Shown: in pieces, positions 11,339 through 22,122 of the stretch | Layout of the letters: the number at the start of each line of letters is the position of its first letter | Position numbering within the stretch: the stretch's first letter is position 1 | From: Adineta ricciae | Taxonomy: Eukaryota > Rotifera > Eurotatoria > Adinetida > Adinetidae | Direction: 5' to 3' | DNA: 64,000 nucleotides | Assembly (NCBI GenBank): GCA_905250025.1 | Contig: CAJNOJ010000123.1 | Location: forward strand, 62,001 to 126,000 | Made by a program: the position numbers and the translations under genes | Notes under the pieces: model-generated | Database searches by the model: none | The model's input: the letters and a program-made list of their open reading frames with translations, nothing else | Told to the model about the DNA's origin: nothing

Positions 11339-11842
11339 TCAGTTCAGACGTTTAATATAACTACTGGGTAATTCAGACGATGCACAGGCAATGATTGTTT
11401 CGTCGTTTGCTCGGCAATCTTCCACAAACATAATTTGAGCAAATTCATCAATAACTTCTATTGGATATGTTGGTCCACAGTCACGATATCGACACATTTC
11501 ATCGAGATGATCATTTTGAAAACATATCGTTTTCTGCGGTTCATTCATAACCCATCGAGGAAAGAAAATTGTTCCATGAAGACGACGTTCATTCAAATTG
11601 ATCGACAAACTAACCGATGTACCAGTAGGTTCAGTCCATGAAAGTTTGAAAATATCTTCCGCTGATGATAATTTTACTAAATGAACTTCTTGGTCTTTCA
11701 CCCATCGACCACCAACGATACCTGAATGTATTCGATAGTCAATCGTGTGATCGTTTTTAACGTATATTTCATATTGCCATCCGTTATCGTACTTGTATAT
11801 AAGGTGTTTTCCAACAATATTGCTCACTGATTCGCTCATCAT
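11339..11842 (-). CDS. Phenolic acid decarboxylase (copy B)
   Basis: This 167-residue paralogue differs from copy A at about seven positions, for example Q52E, T61A and E63D. All four putative catalytic residues (Tyr16, Tyr18, Arg46, Glu71) and the core SWTEPTGT and GTIFFPRWV segments are intact, and there is no stop or frameshift. Both copies therefore look functional and under constraint. It is divergent from P450 copy B, as in copy A. Reaction and origin are as inferred for copy A: non-oxidative decarboxylation of hydroxycinnamic acids, with the gene gained by horizontal transfer before the duplication. Confidence 0.95.
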   Translation of the reverse strand: MMSESVSNIVGKHLIYKYDNGWQYEIYVKNDHTIDYRIHSGIVGGRWVKDQEVHLVKLSSAEDIFKLSWTEPTGTSVSLSINLNERRLHGTIFFPRWVMNEPQKTICFQNDHLDEMCRYRDCGPTYPIEVIDEFAQIMFVEDCRANDETIIACASSELPSSYIKRLN

Positions 11843-12185
11843 GAAGGAAAATGTTTAAGCTAAAATAGAATCACATAGAGATAGAATAAGATGTACTTTA
11901 ACTTGACCTCTCTGCTATGCTTCTCGTTTCAATTGAAAGATAGAATGAATACAATGATCTTCTCTCTCTATATATATCTTGTGGGTTCGTCGGAAAAGTA
12001 AAGAGAACGTACGAAGAACGCATGATACCCAGGATAAGGCGAACTTTCATGAATATATTGATCAAAGGGCGATAACAAAGTGTGACTCATTTATCGAATG
12101 TATCTTTTACGTTCTTCTTAGCCCATTCGCATGTTTTGTCGATAAGAAAACGACAGTTGGTTGCTTCATACATTTCGTAAAAAAC
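11843..12185. promoter_or_regulatory. Shared divergent promoter region, copy B
   Basis: This 343-base interval between the divergent starts of decarboxylase B and P450 B matches the copy A interval, with substitutions and small indels, and includes the CT-rich tract near 11961-11970. A bidirectional promoter is inferred. Confidence 0.4.
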
Positions 12186-13790
12186 ATGTTGACTTATCTC
12201 GTTGTTATCGGGTGCATTTCATTTGTTCTATATCGTTTAATAAAGTTCTGGGTACTTGATCCGTGGTCTATTCATCGATATTTTTGGAAACAAGGCATCC
12301 CGGGACAATATACACCAATCGTCGGCAGTCTTCTCGAACGTCGTCGAGCATTTCTTGCTGATGATCCATTGTCACATGGTAGAAGATTAGCGGAAAAATA
12401 CGGTGATTATTATCATAGTTCATTTGGACCAAAAGCTCATCTTGTCATAAGTGATCCATCATTAATCGAAGGAGTTGCGAAGGCAAATGCCTATTCGTAT
12501 CATAAATCGGCAGTAGGACAGACAATTCTTGCATCATTACTTGGCTATGGAAATATTCTATTGGCCGAAGGTGATGATCACAAGCGACATCGACGACTGG
12601 TTGCGCCTGTCTTTCAGCATCAGAATATCAATTCGATGTTTTCCCTGATGGCACAGATAACGAATCGTTTCTTGGAAAAATGGACAATATTAAGTGAAAA
12701 TCGAGCTACAGACGACCCATTGACACTTGATATTCATGAAGAATTGTCAGGACTTACGTTAGATATTGTAATTGGATGTATTTTCGGTGCAGAGACTATG
12801 GAAGATAAGAATGTTCATGGGATTATCTTTCAAAATATGAATATAGCTTTGAAGGAGATGGAGAAACGAATATTTAATATGATTGGTTTACTTCCAATAG
12901 TTAAGGATTTGCCATTAGCTGGAAAACAACGTATCGATCAAGCGAGACAAGAGATTCAACAGGTTGTTCAAAACATAATCAATCAACGATTGAAAGGGTT
13001 GACAAAATCGACTTGTAAAGGTTCAGACTTACTCGATCTTCTTCTGGCATCGAAAGGTGATGAAAAAACGCAAAAATTTTCTCAACAAGAAATTTCCAAT
13101 GAGGCGATCACATTCGGTAATATTCTCTTCATTCGAAATCTTTCTCTCTTATCTCTTACATAGTTCTTGCTGGACATGAAACAACATCAACGCTGATGGC
13201 ATGGACACTTTATAATTTAGCAAATCATCCTGACAGTTATCAGCAATGTCAAACAGAAGTTGATTCGATTCTTCTCAATGACGAACTAAATATCTCCACT
13301 ATTTCCCTATTGACTTATACAGAAATGGTCTTGAAAGAATCATTACGGACTCATCAACCTGTGCCAGTTATGCTTCGCACAGCAGTTGAAGATAATACAA
13401 TCGTAGCAAGTGATGGAAAACAAATTCACATAAGAAAAGGAACTGATATTGAAATTAATTTGAATGTTTTACATCGATCGGAAAAATATTGGCACGAACC
13501 GAATAAGTTTAATCCATCGAGATTCGAGGAACGTAGTGCAGATAAGTTATTAGCTTTTAATATAGGACCTCGATCGTGTATTGGTCAGAATTTTGCGATG
13601 TTAGAAGCCAAAATTATGTTAGCATTGATTATCAAACATTTTCATTTTGAGCTTGTGCCTGGACAGAAATTTACACCTGATGTGGCCGTTACCATTAGGT
13701 TAGTTATATCAAATAGTTCTTTTTTCTTCATCTTTCTATATATTTAGACCGAAATATGGTATGTGGATGCGCATTTGGCCTCGTAAATAA
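12186..13790 (+). CDS. Cytochrome P450 (copy B), membrane-anchored
   Basis: Exons 12186-13116, 13164-13698 and 13748-13790 give 502 residues, with exon lengths identical to copy A. The same membrane anchor, AGHETTS I-helix, ESLR K-helix and FNIGPRSCIGQNF haem loop are present, so the enzyme should be functional. Substitutions such as Thr/Ile and Lys/Arg are scattered and there is no disabling change. Upstream the frame is open without an ATG, so the ATG before the anchor is chosen, as in copy A. It pairs with decarboxylase copy B. Confidence 0.94.
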
Positions 13791-13950
13791 TCATCGAACT
13801 ATCGTTTCGTGTCATTTTTCTATTGAGACGTAAATAAATATTCACTCGTTTGAGAAGTCAGTTCAGAAGTACTAATTACGTACTGATAGTCTCAGGATTT
13901 TCAAAAAAATATACACTGGAAAAACGTTGCTGACAGAATCCATTTTTCTT

Positions 13951-14226
13951 ATGTCTTTTTGCTACGTTCGTCCAGATGAGAAACTCGATCATGGTATGAT
14001 TTGTATTTTGGAAGTGTTCTCCGATGTATTTGACCTTTGTCGGCCGGCCTTTTCAGAATCGGTGCTGGCGGACGAACAGGTTTTCTTGAAAAGTACATTA
14101 GAAGAATTTTACGAACATAGGGAAGATAATTTTACTTCGGAGAATAGGATTTTCTTGTTATTTGCTCTTCATCTGAATGTACCGGTGAATAGATTCGTAT
14201 CGAATTCCTATGGAAAATTCGAATAA
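13951..14226 (+). CDS. Hypothetical ORF, possible fragment
   Basis: This open frame of about 91 residues from the first ATG begins MSFCYVRPDEK and lies just past the end of duplication copy B. Composition is protein-like (acidic, with aromatic residues spread evenly) but I recognise no family. It has no counterpart after copy A. It could be a fragment of a gene broken by the duplication, or a chance ORF. Confidence 0.25.
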   Translation: MSFCYVRPDEKLDHGMICILEVFSDVFDLCRPAFSESVLADEQVFLKSTLEEFYEHREDNFTSENRIFLLFALHLNVPVNRFVSNSYGKFE

Positions 14227-14283
14227 TTTCAAACGAGAAAGATGAAATATTGATCTACCTGTTTGAAAATGGAACTGTCGCTG

Positions 14284-14715
14284 TTATTTGTCTTCGAATA
14301 AATCATCAGGATATCTAGTTTCATCAATAACATGAACAAGATTGTCGCCATTTAGTTTTTCAGTCAAAATTCGAATATTTGGCTGATCAATTTCGTGTTC
14401 TGCTTGTTCAATTCTTTCTAATTCTTCTGTAATATTATCTATTAGTCGATATTCTATTTGATCTTCTTTCAACAAAGCGCGAAGTCGTAGACGCAACTGT
14501 TTGATTGATTCCAAATTATTCGCTGCTCTTTCAATAATCTGATTTCGATGTTTTTCCACCATAATATTGATTTCTTTTTGCACCTGTTCATAAACATCAT
14601 CAATCTGTTGATAACAACTGACCTTCCATTGATCTAATTGTTCGCGAATATCATTCAGATAATCCAATGTGACCATTGTTTGATTTTTGTCAATTTGATG
14701 AAAATGTTCGTACAT
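14284..14715 (-). CDS. Coiled-coil protein, related to the coil of B-box/NHL proteins
   Basis: The 143-residue single-exon protein is almost entirely helical and charged. A segment near residues 29-60 (EQLDQWKVSCYQQID) resembles the 'IDQWEKDSI' coil in the two B-box/NHL proteins at 22.3 and 26.4 kb. It lacks the zinc-binding B-box before it and NHL repeats after it. Either it is a stand-alone coiled-coil adaptor or a remnant of a TRIM-like gene. The ATG at 14715 is the first available. Confidence 0.5.
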   Translation of the reverse strand: MYEHFHQIDKNQTMVTLDYLNDIREQLDQWKVSCYQQIDDVYEQVQKEINIMVEKHRNQIIERAANNLESIKQLRLRLRALLKEDQIEYRLIDNITEELERIEQAEHEIDQPNIRILTEKLNGDNLVHVIDETRYPDDLFEDK

Positions 14716-15153
14716 TGTGTTCTTTTGAGGGTGTGGGTGAGGGTTTTATCGTATGTTTCATTTCTGTCGCGTTTGTACTATGCGTCTGAAACGTGTTTAC
14801 ATTCGCAAACTTTTCACATGTGATGGATTGTTATTCTTACATTCTAAACTGCACCACCCTCACTCTTTTTTCTTTAATTGTTTCGAATACTTATGCCCTT
14901 TACATTTTAGTAGTTCAACTTTTTTTTTCTTCGATATTTTTATACTTCGACATTGTTATGCTTCGATATTTTCCGTTGGATTTTTCTACATTCGACATTT
15001 TTACTTTCGGTCTTAGTTGAGTGAATCGTTTTTAAAAGATTTTATAGAAAACTAATCAGTTTGGTCGGTATGATCATAGAGAGCGAATGAAACTCCTTCA
15101 AATACAAATCAATGAAAAAGTAAAGTCTGAGTTTCAAAATAAACGTTTTTTTA
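14716..15153. other. Pyrimidine-rich intergenic region
   Basis: T-rich on the + strand (for example 14880-15010) with open frames that look like low-complexity chance ORFs. It lies between the start of the coiled-coil ORF and the stop of the modular secreted gene. No gene is called. Confidence 0.4.
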
Positions 15154-18100
15154 TCAGGGAGTTTTGGTGAATGTATTGGTTTTCGAATTGAATATTAATG
15201 TCAATGTCGGACTGATTGTGCTTTCTGAGCCCACAGGCACAGCATTTGCCGTGTTAGCGGCGTATTGCATGAAAGATCCAGTGGAAGACTCTAAAGATTA
15301 AGAGAAAAATATCGTCGACTAATTAGTAAGAAGTCACTCACCCTGAACCCCAATAGTGGCGTATGCTCCTCCATCATCAGCCTGAAAGTATCGAATGGTA
15401 ACAATACCCAGAGAATTTTCATCGAAGATAACTTGAACAGCAGTGTTCAGATTTCTCTGAAAAGAAATTTCGGAAATTACAGAAATTACCTATTAGTATT
15501 ATTCACTAGTTCCAGATAACATAACATAGCTAAACGCAAAAACACTTCCAATAACAAAAGTAAAGTAGAAATTTCGGTAATTTCAGAAATTTCAATGATA
15601 GTTCATGAAGAATATTCATTTATCCAGAGAGACGAAGGGTCAGATTCAGTAGAAGTTTCGGAAATTTCAGAAATTTCAATGAAAGTTCATGAGAAATATT
15701 CATTTATCTGGAGAGGACGAGGGTAAGATTCAATAGGAATTTTTGAAATTACCGAAATTTCCGAAATTTCTACTGAATCTGACCCTTCGTCTCTCTGGAT
15801 AAATGAATATTTCTCATGAACTATCATTGAAATTTCTGAAATTACAGAAATTTCTTCTGAATCTGACCCTTCGTCTCTCTAGATAAATGAATATTCTTCA
15901 TGAACTATCATTGAAATTTCTGAAATTACCGAAATTTCTACTTTACTTTTGTTATTGGAAGTGTTTTTGCGTTTAGCTATGTTATGTTATCTGGAACTAG
16001 TGAATAATACTAATAGGTAATTTCCGAAATTTCTTTTCAGAGAAATCTGAACATACCTCAACTTGAAAACGATAAAGCTGCGAACTGCGTGAAGCGTAGT
16101 ATTCAATAGTGAACTGTCGATTTGGAACTCCTCCAGTTGTCGAATAATAGATGCCTTGTGATGTTGTGCCATGTGCAAGATATAGATCATCCCAGAACGC
16201 AAAAATCGTTGCGTTGGAAAAGGAGCTACTTGGCAAGTTTGTGTTAAGATAGTCCATTGAGCATCCACCAAAACACACAACCTACGAGAAAAATTTTATG
16301 TAGCAAGAGAGTTTCCTCTATAAATTAGAATCACAATGTAGAAACATATGAAATCGAAGTATATGAGAGTGAAACATCAATCATACAGTCGGAAAACGAG
16401 TCGAAAAAAGTACGAAAATGCCTCATGTACTGATGCAGCTTTGTAAAGAAAGTATCTTACTTTTTTTAGATAGTTACATAAGCATCTGAGACATATTTGC
16501 ACAGTTCTTTACGCATTCCTCAATTAAACAGCCCAGAAATTTTCAGAATGTAGAATAATAGTCGAAATATTAACGCCCTAAATATGTATTGTGTATCTGA
16601 CTCTTTCGATGGCTCAATATCAGAAACCAATGAAGTCGTTTATCTTTGGTAGGATTATATGATATTGTAGGACTATGTTCTACAATCCTCGAATTTTTGA
16701 CTACGCGACTGTTTTCCAAGCATATGGAAAATGAAAACTACTACCGGTTTTGCTTGTGGAAGCATAAAATGTAATAGAATTTGGCACAAACGAAGCTCAA
16801 GAGAAAAACTACAAATTTTGAGGTTGCAAGGATACGAGCTTTCCTCCTTGAGAGTATCTAAAATGCGTTTTGAGTCTTGATGAACTGTTAGAATGTGGAT
16901 ATATTAATCTGGAAATGAAATTAATACTTACTCCATTGCTTGACAACGTAAGAGTAAATGTTCGATAGTTGTAAAATTCCACGTAGAAGGGCAAAGTAAT
17001 GCTCGTTGTTTGGTCATCTACAGTGCCGGTATCGCCCCAACTTGAAATTATCATTGGATCCTGTAATACTACAGGTGGTATAGTGGTGCTACAAATGCCA
17101 TTTGAACAGCTGATGTCGCTTCCTGAGCACACAACGCCGATCCCACCGCAATTATTGAAATTCACTCTAGTGTTAACACATGTACCCGACGCAGATGGTT
17201 GAGAATCTGTAGGACAACTTATTTGTACTAAAAAAGCAAAAGATTGATTAGCCGCTGTAATAACAGCAATATATTCGTTCATATTTACTCACTAGCACAT
17301 GTTGGTCCTGCCAATCCCAAGAGACATTGACAAACTCCAGCTGCAATGCATGTACCACCATTTAGACAGGGCGAGTGGCAAGTGGCTAAATACAAAATAC
17401 GACGAAGTTTTAAGTTGTGGAACAGGTCATCTCATGGATCATTTGAGGATGTCATTCATAGAAAGAAGATTTTTCTCCTTCTCGTTCCACTCTTTCACAT
17501 TGTATGGTTCCTCATCTGCACACTTTCAATTATGTGTGCCTTGTATCTCTAGCTGCCGCTGTTACATGAACAGAAATACTTCGCTGGAGCATCTTTTGTC
17601 AGAAATTCCGTCATTAGCAAAGCTATTAGCCAAAAGGAACTGGCTGACGAAATGAAACTTAGACGAATATGAGCTACTCACAACTGATATCAGATTACCT
17701 GGCATTAATACACTTCTATTCAACTAATTTGCGATTGCAAAACTTCAATATACACGGTACTCTGAATAACAATCGAACTCCGAAAGAGTATTGCAAAGCG
17801 CATATATCTCTATCACCATTCAATCATTCTGCGTGGTTCTATGACCTGCAGTTAAGCGGTACCTCTCATCGCATTTCCAAAATAACATTACATACCACAA
17901 AAAGCCATTATAACAATTGCCAAACAAACAATCTGAGCCCGTATTACATCCAATTCCATCGGGACATTTCTGTCCCGGAGCACAATTTCCACCACAATCA
18001 ATGCCAGTCTCTCCAGAGTCGAGTATGTCATTATTGCATTCAGTAGCTATAAATAACTCGATCATTCACTTAGGATTCTGTATCATTTGCTATTATACTT

Positions 18101-18870
18101 ACGTATGCAAGTATCAGATGAACACAAGCCACTACTACAGTCAATATTTTCTTTACAACCAGTGTACGTCATGCATTTTTTCGCAGGTACACATACTCCT
18201 CCACAGTCAGTACCTGTTTCATTAGAATCAATCACACCATTGTTACACGTGGATGCTAAAAGAGCGCACCGAAGTTATCGATTTTTACCAAATAGAATAA
18301 CTTACGGATGCATACATTCGATGCACAATAACTGCTGGCACAGTCAGAATCTTTTGCACACCCAGCATAATTTCTACATTTTCTTCCAGCGGCACATACT
18401 CCACCACAGTCAATACCAGTCTCTCCCGAATCCATGACCAAGTTTTTACATTGAGCAGCTAAACGAAGAAATCAAAAACGTGTTCATTAACGACTATTAC
18501 AATGACTCACGGAGGCAAACGTTTGATTCGCATACATCGCTGACACAGCCACCACACATGTTACATTTCGCTTCGTCGTTACATTTCTTTCCGTTGGCAC
18601 ATGGTCCACCACAATCGATGCCGGTTTCCGAAAAGTCCATGATTTTATTATTACAGTGAGCAGCTAGAACACGAAGCGAAAGGTACATGAATTTTAGAAT
18701 GAATAACAAGCATTTACGTAGGCAAATATTTGATGCACAAACTCCAGTATCACAATCTGTGGTCTTATTGCAAGTCGACTTCTCATTACATTTTCTACCT
18801 ATTGAACATTCTCCACCACAATCCGAACCAGTTTCGGCGGTGTCTCTTACACCATTGTTGCAATGAGCCG
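15154..18870 (-). CDS. Secreted modular protein: ETGIDCGG Cys repeats, EGF, nidogen-like sandwich (5' end unresolved)
   Basis: Five consecutive exons (18718-18870, 18511-18663, 18306-18458, 18103-18255, 17896-18046) each encode one about 50-residue module of the form CNN..D..ETGIDCGG.C..G.KC...C....DC..G.C.SN.C. Then come an EGF-like exon (17293-17385, CLNGGTCIAAGVCQC), a larger exon (16932-17227, Cys-rich then beta-rich), an exon 16057-16281 (NATIFAFWDDLYL, GVPNRQFTIEY), 15342-15456 and a last exon 15154-15290 ending in TGA. The last four exons join in phase. The FWDDL/FTIEY pattern recalls nidogen-like extracellular beta sandwiches; the DCGG modules resemble repeats in bacterial and protist secreted proteins. 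No first exon with a signal peptide is visible upstream of 18870. The fifth module exon is 151 not 153 bases and does not join in phase with the EGF exon, so an unseen exon or an indel is possible. Confidence 0.7.
15444..16053. repeat. 610-base inverted repeat filling an intron (hairpin intron)
   Basis: The left arm starting TGTTCAGATTTCTCTG at 15444 is matched by its reverse complement ending at 16053; arms of about 280 bases run to a short centre near 15740-15760. Each arm itself holds two copies of a unit built on 'gaaatttc.gaaatttcaatga' followed by 'attcatttatc'. The repeat almost coincides with the intron 15457-16056 of the modular secreted gene, so both splice sites lie at the base of the predicted stem. 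The outer 13 bases of the left arm are exon sequence. Confidence 0.9.
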
Positions 18871-19218
18871 CTAGAAAGTACAGTATTGGAGCGAATATGA
18901 TGGATTTTGATGAATACCCGTCGTACCGATACTATGACATCACTCAATATCACAATAGCAACGTTGACGTCACCAAATTGCTTTTAATTATGATGCTGAT
19001 CACTTGGTATCAAACGCATATCGATATTAATGTGAAGACATGGGTATATACATCAAAAGTTATAAGCCCAAAACAAGTTCTCTGACTTTTGCGTATGTTG
19101 ATATATTAATGATAATAAGTTTTGTATTTATTGTTTTATAAATTTAAAATTTCAAAAGAAAAAAAAAGAGTTTGTATTATACGTCTATACGTTGTACGTT
19201 ATGATTTATTGTTATTAA
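18871..19218. other. Region where the modular gene's first exon should lie
   Basis: A good acceptor (ctttctag) ends at 18871, so an exon is expected upstream on the - strand, but I find no signal-peptide ORF before the phospholipase gene. A purine-rich run lies near 19150-19170. Confidence 0.35.
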
Positions 19219-19602
19219 TTAATCGTCAAACAGCTTTTTGGCACATTTGCTATTAAGTTGATCTCGTCGGAAAGATGGAATACCACCGCCACGCACAGCC
19301 GTATACATGCTAGTTGCAATTGTAGAACATTCACGAGAAACTGGAGTTTGTCGAGAGCATGCAGTTTTCAAGCAAGTATAAAACCTATCATCGCAGACTG
19401 ATCGCTTGTTGCCACATGTTTGATAGCATGCATCGTGCTGTACGCAGCAAGGAATAAGTGTATTGCGATTAAGCTTCTGCAGAAGTTTATCAATATTAAG
19501 TCCCATAGGGCCACAGCCCGCAGTACTTCGAAGGACTCGAACTAGAGGACTCATTGAAACCATATTAACCAGTAGAAAGAGACACAGAAGATGGGTATAC
19601 AT
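19219..19602 (-). CDS. Secreted phospholipase A2, group XII-like
   Basis: The 127-residue single-exon protein starts with a signal peptide (MYTHLLCLFLLVNMVSM). The core CCVQHDACYQTCG near residues 52-64 holds the His-Asp catalytic dyad, and the following RSVCDDRFYTCLKTAC pattern of paired cysteines fits secreted PLA2 of the group XII/conodipine-like branch. A CGPMG segment at about residue 30 would contribute to calcium binding but departs from the canonical CGxGG loop. The enzyme would hydrolyse the sn-2 ester of phospholipids outside the cell. The frame is intact. An intron-free gene with this motif spacing could also derive from fungal or bacterial PLA2; I cannot decide. Confidence 0.8.
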   Translation of the reverse strand: MYTHLLCLFLLVNMVSMSPLVRVLRSTAGCGPMGLNIDKLLQKLNRNTLIPCCVQHDACYQTCGNKRSVCDDRFYTCLKTACSRQTPVSRECSTIATSMYTAVRGGGIPSFRRDQLNSKCAKKLFDD

Positions 19603-20221
19603 AACAGGCGTAAACGAACGTTGTCAAGCGATAAAAATTTTGGAACGTTGATTCGAGTTATATAGTATTGACAAAAGGTAAGATGGGGATTGTCCTTGAG
19701 AGTCAAAACATCGGCAAATGAATGGATAATTACTGTTATTACAGCCAAGGGTTGCTTTCCTATACTTTGATCATGACTTGTTCGGACGGGTATATGCTAA
19801 TCAAGCGTAAAGATAGATAAGAGTTGGCGAAAAGGCCGGTCGATTGAATTTTTGTTTTAATTAGAAAATAACGGAAGTGATAAGAAACCATAACTTGTGA
19901 CGCATTTCGTATGTGGCTTAGTCGCTCCTCAACGTCGAATTTGATTAATATGACTCGTTATAAAACCATGAAATCGAGAGAGCAATCTAAATCATCGAAT
20001 ATCTGTCAAAAAATGACGAGTAAAGACACAATGAAAACGTTTGAATTGAATTATCCCGTCTAAATCGAGTAGGTCGGCTTCGTTCACCTTCTGTCATATT
20101 ATATATAAATCAGTTGTATTTTGTTTGCCATGAATAGTGCATAGTTTGGTGCAGATCGTTTATTCACAAAATCAAATGAAATATAGGACTTATTGAAAAA
20201 AGATTTTGACAAATTTGTAGA
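19603..20221. other. Intergenic region
   Basis: AT-rich, no coding segment or repeat recognised. It carries the promoter of the phospholipase gene on the - strand. Confidence 0.4.
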
Positions 20222-21150
20222 AAATCTTTTAAATTATTAATACCTTCAATAGCAGTTGCGGAATCTGTTCTTTTGTCATTGTTGAAATCACTACTATAAC
20301 TACAGATATCGGCAGTGCTATATAACCAACTGACAACATTTCGAGATCATCAAATGAACCATTGCCGAAGCCAAGAAAAATACCAACGTTACTAGAACAA
20401 TGATTGGCCATGGTAACATCCAGAAATGTATCGTTATTGTAATCAATAATATTAACTGCCCATGGCTCGCTTTGATAGCGAACGTTGAAAGTTCGATTTT
20501 GGCTTGAAAAAGATCGATTAGAATGCTTATATAATAAACGCACAATTTTGTCATCAAGATTAGTCGCGACAAAATCTAGTTGGTGATCTCGATTAAAGTC
20601 GCTAACAATGAAAGAGTTCAGTCGAGATCCACTACCAGTCGCCAGCGTTTGTTGTCGTACGAAAGCTTTATTCGTATATCCAAGAAACACACTTGCAATT
20701 GTATCATAAAGACTAACAACGACAACAACATTTGGTCGACTGTCGTTCTTAAAATTAGCAAATGTGATAGTGCCAAGTCAACTACCAGTTGAATATGTTT
20801 CTTGGTTTTCAAAAGTACCATCGGCATGTCCTAGTAAAAGGCTTATAGTATTATCACCAAAATTGGTCACAGCAATGTCCAATCAACTGTCGTTATTTAA
20901 CTCCTTGATAGCTATTGAAGATGGATAAAGGCCAGATGAATATAATATGGGATTGTCGAAAGAATAATTAGTATTTCCGAGAAATATGTTTAGAGTATTG
21001 CGACCATCACTGCTGGCAACCATATCTAGCCAAGTGGTATTATTGAAATTATTGAAGGTAATTGAATACGGATGAAAGTTGTAGTCGGTTAAGAGAATTC
21101 TTCGATATGAGATGTAACTGCTTCCATTTCCTGCCTGGTCAGACAAGGCT
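20222..21150 (-). pseudogene. FG-GAP/VCBS-repeat protein, decayed
   Basis: On the - strand a nearly continuous series of FG-GAP/VCBS units can be read, each with a DFNxDxxxD calcium-loop-like core (VSDFNRDHQLDFVATN, IKELNNDS.LDIAV, FANFKNDSRPNVVV) and LGFGNGSF/LGHADGTF caps. Two in-frame TGA codons at 20883-20885 and 20778-20780 stand where the repeat consensus expects Arg; both are explained by CGA-to-TGA transitions. Near 20280 the frame shifts, since the next unit (SDFNNDKRTDSATAIEG) reads only in another frame. Intact relatives are large secreted or surface beta-propeller proteins. The start is not visible. Confidence 0.85.
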
Positions 21151-22122
21151 GATTTTTACAGCACTGTTACACATTCAATTAGACGTTTTAACACTAAAAA
21201 GAACTTCTCTCTTGAAAACAAACGGTATATATTAACGCATTATCACGCGAAAAAATCTGTGTGTGTGTGTGTGTGTGTGAACGGATCAAAACATGGCATT
21301 TTTAACTTTTTTGTCTGTCGAGGCTGTGTTCCGTGGCGGTACATTGTTTCGTCTAATGTCTGTTGTCTTCAATCTACGATTCAATTATGAATAGCTGATG
21401 CTGCTTACAATGTAGGATATTATCTTAGTAAGTAAAGTATATAACAATACGAAGCTTCTGAATCCTAACATCTCTACATGATTGACTCATGTAATACTAA
21501 TTTGTGCGTATGAAACTTTGAATCATTGGAAAATGTTTTTGTATTGTGAAAATAGTCAAGTTTCGATGGAATAAAACTGAGCATTTGATTAGATATAGTT
21601 TTTGAAACATAGCGCATTGAAATAACTTAATTTGAGACATTTTCTTTTTCAGAAAGCTGAACCATTCCACATCAACTTCTTTTCGTGATCCAACTTCATT
21701 GTCAAATCAAAACAATATACGAACATTCATTATCGAACTAAATGCATTTGTAAAATATTCTTTTCTCATACTGATGTCTGTATAAAATACATGTTCTTTC
21801 TTCTCTTATTTATTGTACAGCCTTATTTCGCGCTTTTTTTTGTATCATCAAATATTTTTTAAAAATTCGAACATTTTCATACCGATCCCTTAATAAACGG
21901 ATTTACATGCTATATGAATAAGGATTGAAAAATTCAATCGTTCATCAAAAACCGTACCTAGTTCTGACGCCCTCTGCAGGACACCTGTATATTGAACCGA
22001 TATGGTTGAGCGTGTTCAATCGATATACATCTGCTTACTGTTCTCTACCTTTTTTTTCTATGTTTGACACGTGTATTTCGACATTGGTTCGTTTTTTTAT
22101 TCATATTGTACGATAAAATATC
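21151..22122. other. Intergenic region with a (GT)n microsatellite
   Basis: A GT dinucleotide run of about 20 bases lies at 21259-21278. The remainder is AT-rich without recognisable genes and precedes the B-box/NHL gene. Confidence 0.5.

Larger units (their letters stand above)
10708..13907. repeat. Tandem segmental duplication, copy B
   Basis: This is the second copy of the decarboxylase-P450 module, in direct orientation to copy A at 7194. Coding regions are highly similar, intron lengths are identical (47 and 49 bases), and scattered substitutions are present throughout. Non-coding flanks from 10708 to 11338 match 7194-7897 except for a missing segment of about 75 bases. Confidence 0.9.

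Noticed and set aside
14753-15020. Phe/Leu-rich + strand ORFs resembling membrane proteins
   Set aside because: They come from T-rich low-complexity DNA and overlap in two frames.
17299-18437. Several + strand ORFs of 70-125 codons
   Set aside because: They are antisense shadows of the Cys-rich repeat exons and have no domain of their own.
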